Assembly (NCBI GenBank): GCA_937902395.1
Contig: CALGTV010000065.1
Coordinates: forward strand, 62,001 to 126,000
Length of the DNA: 64,000 bases
Source: an uncultured Ruminococcus sp.
GTDB lineage: Bacteria > Bacillota > Clostridia > Oscillospirales > Ruminococcaceae
Reading direction: 5' to 3'
Shown in pieces: positions 48,456 to 58,848 of the stretch (position 1 is its first letter; every line of letters starts with the position of its first letter). The position numbers and the translations under genes were made by a program. Under the pieces are notes generated by a model that was not told the origin of the DNA, made no database searches, and saw only the letters and a program-made list of their open reading frames with translations.

Positions 48456-49372
48456 TGGCAACAATTGGTTTATATGATATAGACCTGCATCACGGGAAGG
48501 CTTTTTCAATAAGCCTTCCTCTCATGTAGGCTTACGCAAGGCTTAAATCAGAAGGACATTAGGTTATTATGATGAAGCCTTATGAAAAGACAGGAAGATA
48601 CAATCAGATTTTTTACTTTAAAGATAATCCGAAATTGGAGGTTCCAAAGAAACTTGTCATCAATCAGGATAAAGGAAAATTTTGTGGTTTTGGCTTTTAC
48701 GGAACTTCTGGCATCTCTTCAAAGACAATGGAGTTCGCTCCTTCATTCGAGCCTTATGACTTATTCAGTAATAAAATTAAAAACATAACTCTGTATAAGT
48801 CAATCAGAAACAATAGTATAATTGATTGGAGAGAGAAAAATTTTGCGGGAGCTAAAGGCGGAGCGGCAATGACCTATGTTACCGATAGAAACTTCCTTGA
48901 CGAGGAAGATTGGGAAGAAATCTTTGACCACTATGATAACAACATTGATTTCATTTATAGTTTAAAGGTTGATAAATCTGAAGAAGATAAGATGTTTAAA
49001 TTCCTCAAGAAACCATATGGTAATCACACAAGAATAGTTGTCCCTTGGCAAATAGATGCAGATAAGCTGATTTATTTATCGTCCTGCCGCGGCGTCGTTT
49101 TTAATACCGGTAATGCTATGGAGTTAACGGCATAGATACTTATTTCAAAAATACTTGATATAAGAACTCCAATGTATTCAACATATGAAACTGACCCGTT
49201 CATACTTGATTTAATTCGTTGGAATAACGCAGGAAGAATTTCTTTCAAAGAATTTCTTGGAATCAACTGGGACCCGAATAAATATATCACATTCCCATAT
49301 CGATTAATGCTCCAGCAAGACCCTACAAAAATCACATATGATGAACTATGTGAAGAATATTTCGTGAAGTGA
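48455..49372 (+). CDS. Cobalamin-binding-like protein without radical-SAM cysteines, 305 aa
   Basis: Overlaps dnaE by one base. N-terminus MATIGLYDIDLHHGKAFS and LMQAYARLKSEGHQVIMMKP resembles a B12-binding Rossmann-type domain seen in phage relatives of radical SAM proteins (IGL-D-D-H, then a helix ending in GHxV); later GFGFYGTSG. The CX3CX2C cluster loop of radical SAM enzymes was not found. Three TAG codons at 48527, 48560 and 49133 are read as Gln. Family assignment is tentative. Confidence 0.4.
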
Positions 49373-49377
49373 GATTC

Positions 49378-49406
49378 TTGACTTTACTAATCAATTATGT
49401 TATAAT
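49378..49406 (+). promoter_or_regulatory. Promoter for the clpP-dut-ruvC unit
   Basis: TTGACT, 17 bases, TATAAT with TG extended -10, then TATAATATAAAGGAGGG, so a short leader to ATG 49430. Confidence 0.9.
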
Positions 49407-49429
49407 TATAATATAAAGGAGGGATTGAT

Positions 49430-49597
49430 ATGGATTATACAAACTTTTCATTAGACGTTTTGAAGTTTGAACTCGAAAAGAAAGAGAAAGAACTTCTTAA
49501 TGAATAGCTCAATTTATTCACCTACAATCCTCGAATCTCCGAACTCACATAGGAGATTAAGGAATTATAGGAAGAAATCAACAAAAGGGAGGACTAA
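49430..49597 (+). CDS. Small coiled-coil protein with three TAG codons, 55 aa
   Basis: ATG 49430 follows AAAGGAGGG with perfect spacing. Reads as a 55-residue amphipathic helix protein with KFELEKKEKELLNE-Q and ISELT-Q-EIKEL-Q-EE, where three of the residues are TAG. In the standard code it would end after 25 codons. The TAA lies just before clpP. Function unknown; a folding or assembly partner for ClpP or a scaffold are possible. Confidence 0.55.
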
Positions 49598-49601
49598 GTA
49601 A

Positions 49602-50351
49602 ATGGCAGAATCAATTAAAATTGACCTTTGTGGAGAGAATGGTAAGTTAAAGTCTAAGGAAGATTTTCTCAAGGATATGGAGAAACTTTACACCGAACTT
49701 GGTGGAAAGGAAAATGGTCCTTGCTACATGGATTTATTTACTGCTCCAGAAAACAGCTTCAGTCCTGACGATGTTCTTGACAGACAGCAGTTTATCGAAC
49801 GTAAACTTTATATCGACGCGATTGATGGCGAACTTGCACAGTATGTTCTCGAACGTATTCAGTTCTGGAATTCTGAAGACGCTTTCGATGAAACTCCAGT
49901 TGAGGAGAGAATCCCAATTCAGGTTTACATTAACTCGCCTGGCGGTGAACTTGTTTCAACCCTTCAGATTGTTGATGCGATAAGAAATTCTAAAACTCCT
50001 GTTTATACAATTGCAACAGGTTCAGCTTATAGCGGTGGCTTCTTCATTTGTATTGCAGGACACAAGCGTATGGCATATCCTAACGCCTCATTCCTTTTCC
50101 ATGAAGGTAGTACGGTTATTGCAGGTAATGCCGACAGAGTTGACCAGAACCACAAGTTCTATGTTTATCAGCGTAAGCAATTAAAGAATCTTGTTCTTGG
50201 TACAACAAAGATTTCTAAGAAGCTCTATGAAGAGTAGAAAGATAGAGACTGGTGGTTCGATGTTAAGAAAGCTATTGAACTCGGTGTTATTGATGAAATT
50301 TGCAATGATGTAAACGGAGGTTTATACGAAGATGAAGACAACGAAGATTGA
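49602..50351 (+). CDS. clpP: ClpP-like serine protease, 249 aa
   Basis: ClpP fold with N-terminal extension (about 60 residues) and catalytic triad Ser144 (ATGSAYSGG), His167 (FLFHEGS) and Asp216 (DRDWW). INSPGGELVSTLQIV is the hydrophobic alpha strand region. One TAG at 50235-50237 gives EE-Q-KDRDWWF. ClpP normally needs a ClpX/A partner; none is seen in the window. In phages ClpP is usually a head-maturation protease, but here it sits with dUTPase and replication genes. Its 3' end overlaps dut by 20 bases. Confidence 0.88.
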
Positions 50352-51147
50352 GGAACTTTTTGCAGGAGTTCCAAATAAAGACGGCTTTGATACAATGATG
50401 CAATTTGTTCAATTGCCTGATGAACAGTTCGACCAGCTGTGGCCCAGCTTTAAGCAGAGCTTCATGGACATTATTAAGTCAGAAAAGTTCCAGAGAGAAC
50501 AGAAGGAAGCTCTTACTCTTGTTCCGGGTGTTACAACCGAAACCTTGAAGGAGGAAAAGGAATACTACGAGGAAATCATTCACGATATTTCTCAGGAGCC
50601 TGACCTTTCAGATAACAAGAAGGAATTCTTTGTAATTCTGTTTAATGCTCTTGCGGATATTCATGAACAGCTTCTTATGAGCGGAAGAACTCAGGTTGAG
50701 GTTAAAATCACAAAACTCAATCCTGATGCAGTAATTCCTCAGTATGCGCATCCTACTGATGCAGGAGCTGACATTTCAGCAGTTGAGGAAGTTACAATTC
50801 AGCCTGGTGAAACAAAGATTGTTAAGACCGGTATCGCAATTGCAATTCCTGCGGGCTATGAGGTTTAGATTAGACCTCGCTCTGGTCTTAGTGTAAAGAC
50901 CAAGTTAAGAATTCCTAATACTCCCGGTACTATTGATACAGAGTATCGCGGCGAGATTGGAGTTCCTATTTGGAACGCAGGCGATGTTCCTTATGTTATT
51001 GAAAAGGGAATGAAAATTGCTCAGATGTTGATTGCTCCTACTCCAATGATTAAGTGGAATGAGGTTGCAACAGTAGATGAGCTGGGAACCACTTCTCGCG
51101 GCGACGGTGGTTTCGGAAGTACAGATAAGGCGGCAAACGCAGGATGA
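50332..51147 (+). CDS. dut: Trimeric dUTPase with N-terminal extension, 271 aa
   Basis: Hydrolyses dUTP to dUMP. All five motifs visible: AHPTDAGADI, PRSGLSVK, NTPGTIDTEYRGEIGVP, KGMKIAQMLI and RGDGGFGST. Gln of GYEV-Q-IRPRSGL is TAG at 50866-50868 and is Gln in most dUTPases. The first 120 residues (KIEELFAGVPNKDGF, DIHEQLLMSGR) are an extra helical domain absent from cellular dUTPases. ATG 50332 lies inside the end of clpP, implying coupled translation. Confidence 0.92.
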
Positions 51148-51152
51148 TTTAA

Positions 51153-51872
51153 GTGGCTAAACTTAAATATGAAGATATAAAAGCAGAAGTGGAGTCAGAG
51201 GGTTGGAAGCTTCTCTCTGACTCCTATACCAATTTAAAAACTCAAATGAATTTCATGTGCCCCAACGGACATGAAAATTATTTTACAATGGAATACTGGC
51301 GCCGCCATAAGCAGTGTCCAATTTGTAAGAGTAATAAGTATTATCAGATGAATGATTCTGCTCCTAAGAGTAAGGGCTTTAGAATCTTAGCTTTTGACCA
51401 AGCAAGTATTACAAGTGGCTGGTCCGTTTTTGATGATGAAGAATTAATCAAGTTCGGTCACTGGGAATCTGATGGCTCTCATAGTACAGAAAGGATTATG
51501 AAGACCAAGCAATGGGTTGCTTCAATGATTCAGATGTGGAAACCTGATTTGGTAGTATTTGAAGATATTTAGTTACAAGTTTTCGATGGTGGAGAATAGG
51601 TAGTAACCTTTAAGAAACTTGCTCATTTACAAGGTGTTCTCAAGAACTACTGTTATGAGAACGGTAAGATTTATAAAATCGTGCCGCCTGCCACATGGAG
51701 AGCTTTTAACGAAGTTAAGGGAAGAAGCAGAAATGATAAGAAAAAGAGTGCATAGCTGATTGTTAAATCACTTTATGATGTTAATGTAACACAAGACGAA
51801 GCAGATGCCGTTTTAATTGGTCGTTGGGCGGCAAATGATAGAAAACGAAATGCTATGGTATAGTTTGGATAA
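51153..51872 (+). CDS. ruvC: RuvC-like Holliday junction resolvase with N-terminal zinc ribbon, 239 aa
   Basis: GTG start at 51153 after AGGATG. N-terminal zinc-ribbon-like domain: CPNGHE (about residue 36) and CPICKSN. RuvC domain: ILAFDQASITSGW with Asp82, VVFEDI-Q-LQ with Glu137 and TQDEADAVLIG with the last acidic residues. Four TAG codons (first at 51570) are needed for the last 100 residues; in the standard code the protein would lack two catalytic motifs. Resolves branched DNA before packaging. A bidirectional terminator follows. Confidence 0.9.
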
Positions 51873-51876
51873 AGAA

Positions 51877-51908
51877 AACCCCTCACATTATTGTGAGGGG
51901 TTCTTTTT
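51877..51908. terminator. Bidirectional terminator at convergent gene ends
   Basis: Perfect 11-bp stem AACCCCTCACA/TGTGAGGGGTT with 4-base loop; T-rich on both sides, so it serves the ruvC unit and the right minus operon. Confidence 0.92.
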
Positions 51909-52284
51909 ATTTAATGAAAGGTTCAAGAAGCTCAAGTTCTTCAAGGGTAAGTTCAAGAGGTTTCAATTCATCAAGCGAGAAGTAGAGGTCAGGGAGCTGT
52001 ACTTGACGCTTATTGATTTCGATAATTTTCTGAGTACAAGTATTGAGATACTCTTTCTTTATCTTGAAGCCGCCGTCTTCTGACATAATAAATTTACCAT
52101 CTTCTGTTTTTTCGGCATAATTATCTAAAAGAAAAACCTATTGTTCGTCAACATATTCCTGCTCCTCTTTAGCTACTTTAAGCAATTTAAGAAACTTATA
52201 TTGAGTTTCAATAGAAAAAGTTTTAGTTTTAAGTCGACCAATAAGAACTGATAAATTTCTAAGTTTATCTGCTGAATAAATCAT
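51907..52284 (-). CDS. Small virion operon protein, 125 aa
   Basis: Last gene of the right tail operon. ATG 52284 overlaps the stop of the tail-tip gene. The 125-residue product is mainly helical, with a basic N-terminus, EEQEYVDEQQVFLLDNYA (one TAG, 52138), and a Leu/Glu-rich tail (ELTLEELELLEPFIK). It may be a tail-associated or lysis-accessory protein; not recognised. Confidence 0.55.
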
Positions 52285-55200
52285 TATATATTAAAACCTC
52301 CCCATCCTAAACCAGAAATAAGGTCTGCTAATTTTATTCTATAGTTACTGCTTTCAATCCACAAGTCTATATCGGTAATTGGTCCATTCTCTCTATACCA
52401 ATCAGGCTAACCACTACCTATAGCTTTGTAATGTTCATAATTTACATTATAAGTATTTAATCCTCTTTCAGGTATATGGTGTGTATGGTCGGCGCCTGCC
52501 AGTCCAGCTGTTGCATTTGCTGCAATACTTTCCATTAATGGTCTTAAAGCATCATTATTGGTTGCAATCTCTTGCGCGATGTATTCAGTTAAGTCTTTTC
52601 CATCTCCGCCAATGATATGATTAAAGTCCATAATTAACTAACCATTTCTGTCAATATAAATACCAGCATCGCTTATCGAAATTTGGTCAGGTAAGTCTGC
52701 TGGGTCTTGTTGCCCATTAATCTAACCACCGATATACAATGAGCCGTCTTTAAGTATTGAAAAAATATTTCTTATTGTTGCTCTGCCACCAGAGTCTCTG
52801 TCTGAAGCACAGCAAACAAATAGTCTACTATCATCAGATACGTCGCTTGATTGAAGGTCAGTTTTGTTATTAAGATAAAGAGCAACAGAACCTTCTCCAA
52901 TTGAAGTTGAATCTGGCAGACCTTTTTCAGTATAATAAGAATCTTCTCCACAGTTATAAACAGTAAGCGTTTCTCCTTCTATATAATTATAATGATATGT
53001 TCCATTTTCTTTTGTATTTGTGTTTCTAATAACTGCCCACACTTCTGCTGAGATAGAAGGGTCACGAGTTTCACTATTATCAGTAGTAATTATTCTCATC
53101 TGATTAGCTTGCATACTTGCATAATTTCTTATAGAAATTGTAGGATAACCTGAAGCTGTGTCTATATGATAATAGATTTGGTGGATTGTTGGAGCTGGAG
53201 CTGGAGGGTCTTCTCCTTCCGGCGGCCCAGTCTGTTCCTAATAAGAGAAACTATGTTCCGTAGCTGATACGTATTGATTAGAAACAGGAGATATAAAGAT
53301 TGTCGCGCCAGTAGTGAAATTGCTAACATTATAAATTTTGGTCTCCTCTCCGATGATATGCTCAACGGTAGTTATGTTGCCAAATTTATTTAATGCAAAG
53401 GCAATTGCTTCTCCAAGTGAACTATATAGATTTGTAATCGTCAACGTTCCATTGCTATAAGACATCTGAGCAATTGTATCTTGATTGTTTCTAAAATCAC
53501 CTGTGTTAACTTTGTAATAACTCTCCATTCTTGTACTTACAATCTTCTTTCTATATGGAGTTGCTCCTGTGGTAGATAATTCTGCATTGTTTGTTACAAG
53601 CATTTCACCAATAAGTTTAATTACAGCAGTTTCCTTTGCCGCCTGGTCACCATCTTGTGAAGTTGAAGCTTCTGTTTTGAAAATAACTTCGCTTTCGCTA
53701 TTGTATAAGTAGAAGCCAACTTCATCACCGACTTCAGTTTCAGAACCAATACCAGTATTATTACCAGTATAGCTATAACCTGCACGAAGTTTGATGTTTC
53801 CATTATTAACAATACTCAGACCATATTTGTTAAATATCGCCGCATCGTTAATATTCCTTCTATCAGTGTTAATAGCTTGAGGGTCACGATAAGCTACGAT
53901 ACCATCCTTATCCCAAGCAAAGTAAACATACTGACTATCAGCGATTCTTATCTTGCCGGCATCAAGTGTACCAACTTTAATATAATCAGCATTGATACCA
54001 CTTGGACCTACACCAACGCTCCAATGCTGTCCACCGTCATTAGAGAAGAATAAACCTTGACCATCAAGTTTATATTTATTCGCATGATTGTTAATATCGC
54101 TACCATTTGTACCAGTATTGTCAACCTAAATATTATTCTCATCAGTATCAAGAAGCGTTAAGTCATTAGTATCAAGCGCACCTTGTAAACTTGAATTAGT
54201 AATGTTCTGAAGTGAAGTAAAGTTTGATGAACGCTTATAGATATTCTCATTATATGTCAATGATTGAACGGAAGAAGTTACTTGCTGGAATAGGTCTTGG
54301 AATGATGTTGTAAAGTTCTATACTGAGATAGTATCTTTACTTGGGTCATCAAGTCCTTCCTGTACTGCTGAAACAAGAACCTTAAGTTTATTTGGAAGTC
54401 CTGTATGTTTATTGATACCGAACATACCAATATCTTCAACATAAGTAATATCAGCAAGGTCAAAATCATAAATCTGTTCATACTCTTCACTAAGCGGTGC
54501 TAAGTCAATAACACTGATTGAATAAGTAACCTTTGGAATACTTCCATCTGCCGCAACATCAAGTGCGCCAAAATAGTAAGCATTGTCAGTAAGATAGTTA
54601 CTATCAGACCAAGTACCTTCTTTTAGGTATGGTTCATACTTCTTATAAAAAGCTGTAGAAATTTGGTTGATAAGTTTAAGATAACTTGCTCTTTCTCGTT
54701 TCCACTACTGAATCTGAATGTATTCTTTATTAAACTGACCAAGGATACCACAAGAATAATCATGCTTATCAAGCCAGTACTTCTTACTTTCTTCAAGGTC
54801 AATAATCTAATCAAAGAACTCAATTGCAGTAACCTCGGTTCCTGGCTCAGGCGGCCATGCCTACGCTGGATCGCCCCGAGTATTCTTGAAACATTCATGA
54901 TTCCATATATCCTTATTAAGGTCACATTCTCCATTGGTAAAGAATGTTGAGTAAATTAGCTGCACTAAGATTGACTGCTATTCAGATAACTTTGCTAAAT
55001 AGTTCTGATATGTTGTCTAATCTTCAAGAGTCTTATCCATGCCGTAGGCTTCTTTGAACTTATTTATCTGTTTCTTAATTTTCAGAATCTATTCTTGTGC
55101 GGTAATAATACCTTCATAATTAACGGTCAAGTTAGCTTCCAATTCAGTATATGAAGCGTCTTGTAAGTTAATTATCTTATTAGATAATTCATCATATTGA

Positions 55201-58200
55201 GTATTGTAATAACCTAACTGACTTAAGAATCCTGAAGGAATCGTATCGGCGTCAACTTCGACTTCAACATTTGGAGTAGTACCATATAGGTCTTGCTAAA
55301 CCTCATCTCTATCAAGCATACCCTTCTCAATATAGTAGTCAAGAGTAATCAAGAAGCTGTCTTTTGAAGGGTTATCTTCTGCGGTTTTAATTGAACATAA
55401 ACCTGTCTTAGATAGTTCACTATCTACATCCAGAACATAGAGTTTAGTAACAATTTTATCACTGACTACATTTCTACTAATATCTTTAAGGTTCTTCTCA
55501 TATCTAAAACCGACTTTATTTTCCTTACCCTTTTCTGTGATATAGAATATCTTCTTAAGGTAAGTTCCATCCTCAGCCTTAATAACAGAACCGTTTGACT
55601 TATGTTCAATATAGAATTGTGGATAAACCTCAAATACCTTACTTGTCTGTTGAATAATATTGAAACGGTTAGATTTGTTTATGCTAAGTGTTCTAATACG
55701 ACGATTATGTTTTTCGGTTTTAAATCTGAAAGGACAATAACCGAATTTCTGATAATAGCAAGTATGTCCGTAATCACAATCACAAGCTTCAATAGGAGCA
55801 TCTGCAATATAATGAGTACACTTATTTAAATTGATATAATTTGTCTGAATCTCATAATCGTCTTCTGTATAATTCGCCGCATCAAGTGGAAGAACGTCAT
55901 CCTCCTATTCCTTCGCCGCAATGAATTCTTTCTTACCCATAGTATCATAGAACTTACCATCATAAGTTTTAAGACGCTGAATGAAGTATTGCTGGTATCC
56001 ATATGTAGAACCCAACATAATTTGGTCTTCAAAGATAATCATTTTTCTCATTTCTTCGTCGCTATAAACAGAAGAAAGAACACAAGTATCCTTATCAATC
56101 AATGTTATAGTATCACGAGGCGGCCAAAACAGGTCTCTTCCGCTATATCTGTATGTTGATTCTTCAGTTGGAAAGCAATCCATACCCTTTGTATAGGCTT
56201 CAAATAAATACAATTTCAAAAGAGTAATTCTCTTTGCGCTTTCAATAACAATGTATGGATTTTCAATTTGCTATTTTGATTTGAATAAGATAAATTTCTA
56301 AGGAGGTAATTCAGGAATAACAATATTCTGTTTATCATCTGTTAATCCTTCAGGCTCTTCTGAATATAAATCATACATAAAATCAGGCTCAGAAGTCTCA
56401 GTAACTTTACCAATTTCAATAGAAATGATATTGTCATTAGCAAACTCATATTGTCCTTCTGAAATTAGAGTACCTTTACCAATCTTTATTTTAAAATTGC
56501 TTAATGCCCAAGCAGAAATACCAAGGCAATAAATTTTATCTTTTTCGATTATCTTATCCTGACCGATAATACCGAAGTTTACGATATCCTAACCATGATT
56601 TGTAGTGATATCTCCTGTTTTATGAACAGTTGAGACACCAGTATTGTCATCATTTCTTTTGATATTAAAAGCATTACTTCCATTAAAAATCCATTCTGTT
56701 GACTCGTAAGAATAATCAACCTTGCCGTCAATCTCTCCAGTGTATATAAATTCTTTATCTCCAGACATAGGAGTGAGGGTAAAGAGCTTATCATTTATTG
56801 CTCTATATACAAAGTCTCCTTTATCACAAAGATACTTAAAGATTGATGGCTAAGTTGTATCTGGCACCAACTAATTGTTTTCATTCACTTTATCTGGATA
56901 ACCCTTGTAGTATATACTCAAACCAATTGCACACAAGTCAATTGAGTTGCCTTCTGCTGATGCCGCGTCATTTCTTACAGCGATAATACGATTCTTTAAG
57001 TCATAATCCTATAACTCATTCCATTCATAAGAATGACCATTATAAAAGAACTTTAAAGAACCCAAGTCTGCATTAGGTATAAGCACTGCCTGTATTCTAC
57101 GACCGATACGTGCCTAAGCTGGATTGTATACAAGCGCGGAAGTAACAATGTTTTCATCTGCACTGTCTTTAACAACGCCGCGTAATGATACCGAAGGAGT
57201 AATAAAAATGGCATCTTCTAAAAGATAAGTCATTGGTGACCATCCGTCTACAGAGTCCATGTCTGTACCGTTCTGTACTAAGTTTCGCGCCAACTGTGGA
57301 ATTATTTGACGAGTTGCAAGTTTAGAACAAACACGGTACTGTCTATCTCCTTCTGCGTGTGGTTCTGTTTTATAATCCCAATCTTCACTACTATACTCCT
57401 CTGCGAAGTCATCCGCATGGGCATTGTAGATTGTGGTATACTGGTCAATCTCTTCAGAAATATTAACTTCCGTTCTGTTTGTAATTGAAAATTTCTTACC
57501 TTTGATAATACTATTTTCTTTTATATCACTTAAATAGCCATCATAAGTAACGCATTTATTGCCACGAGATTCATAGTCAGTTCCAATGAATTTGTCTCTA
57601 TGTTTAGTTTCATCTCCATCGATATATTCTTCATCACCATTAGCAAGATACTTAAATGTGTGACTAATTGTAGGACTCTCCAAATCTGTCGCGCCAAGTA
57701 TTTCGCCATGAACAAGTCTGGTATCTTCAAACATATACCACCACTTATTATTCCCGTCCCAATTTACCATATTATTCCAATCAGCAAGAGTCATGAAGAA
57801 AGTATAATCTTTATTCATAATAACTCCGCCATCGTCAAGTTCTAATATGCCAGTATCAGGAATCGCATAGAACTGGATGATAGTTCTTGGGTCAACAGAC
57901 TGAGGGGCAAGAATCAATTTTCCATTCACGGCAATCGCAGTTTCGGTCGCCGCCCTGTCATACTTAAGTTCCTCAGTAAAATTAGGCTCTTCTTTTCTAC
58001 CATAGCAGAAACCGAGGCATGAGTAAGGAACATAGATATATCCATCATTTGGAATATCAGTATGGTATTCTTTTGTAAGGGCATTACGGGTCGTGCCATC
58101 TTCAACGTATTCATCCCAGAAGAAGCCATGTGCCAAATCGTCACTTAATTCAACTGGACGAGTATCTCCTGTGAAAACATTTTCTACGAAATCTGTACCA

Positions 58201-58835
58201 GTCTTTTCCTTAATTTCATCACGCTGTTTCTATTCAAGTTCAAAATTTAATTTATAGCCGTTAATGCTGCCGCCGAAACAACTAACTGGAATACGATAAA
58301 GTTTTTCTTCCTTATACTCAGTAAAATCACCCCAGTTATTCTCAGGATGATATTGCCAAATACTATCTTCAAGAGTCTCTTCTGTAAATGTACCAATTTC
58401 TTCGACGTTATTGTAAAGGTCGGTATCATAAGCAATACCATAACCATTTCTTGAAAGTTCGTCGATAAAAGCATCGGTACAAGTAAATGATTTCATATAG
58501 CTCTTAAACTGCTTTTTATCGTCAACTTTCTTAACAAAGAACTCAAACCATCTATCCTTGTAGAAAAGTTTGAGCTTAGTCTCAGGAGCAATTAAATCAG
58601 CAAATTCATTGCGGACATATTCTCCCTTTAAAGAATCGAAATATCTATCAGGCAACTGGAAAGTAAGGGTATTAGTACCCTTAATTTCCCTTTTAAGCAC
58701 AATGTTAGTTGCCTTGCCTGGATAAGACATGTCGTGGGCGCCAATAATGACACCCTTTTCTTCAATTTTAGAATTACTTCCATTGAGCTTTTCTACCCAA
58801 ACTGAAAGCTCATATGGTCTTTTCTAAATTGCCAT
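52284..58835 (-). CDS. Tail-tip / baseplate protein (Tal-like), 2183 aa
   Basis: The largest gene; it becomes one 2183-residue frame with at least 23 TAG codons read as Gln, the first at residue 4. N-terminal 600 residues (SVWVEKLNG, KREIKGTNTLTFQLPDRYFD, EFADLIAPETKLKLFYKDRWFEFFVKKVDD) resemble the tail-associated hub proteins of Gram-positive siphophages. A Cys cluster (CDCDYGHTCYYQKFGYC) is near residue 1015, a coiled coil spans about 1210-1400, and the C-terminus has a Pro-rich hinge (PPEGEDPPAPAP) and fibre-like sequence. Start ATG 58835 after AGTGAGGTGA. Its 3' end overlaps the 125-aa gene. Confidence 0.8.
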
Positions 58836-58848
58836 TGTCTCACCTCAC

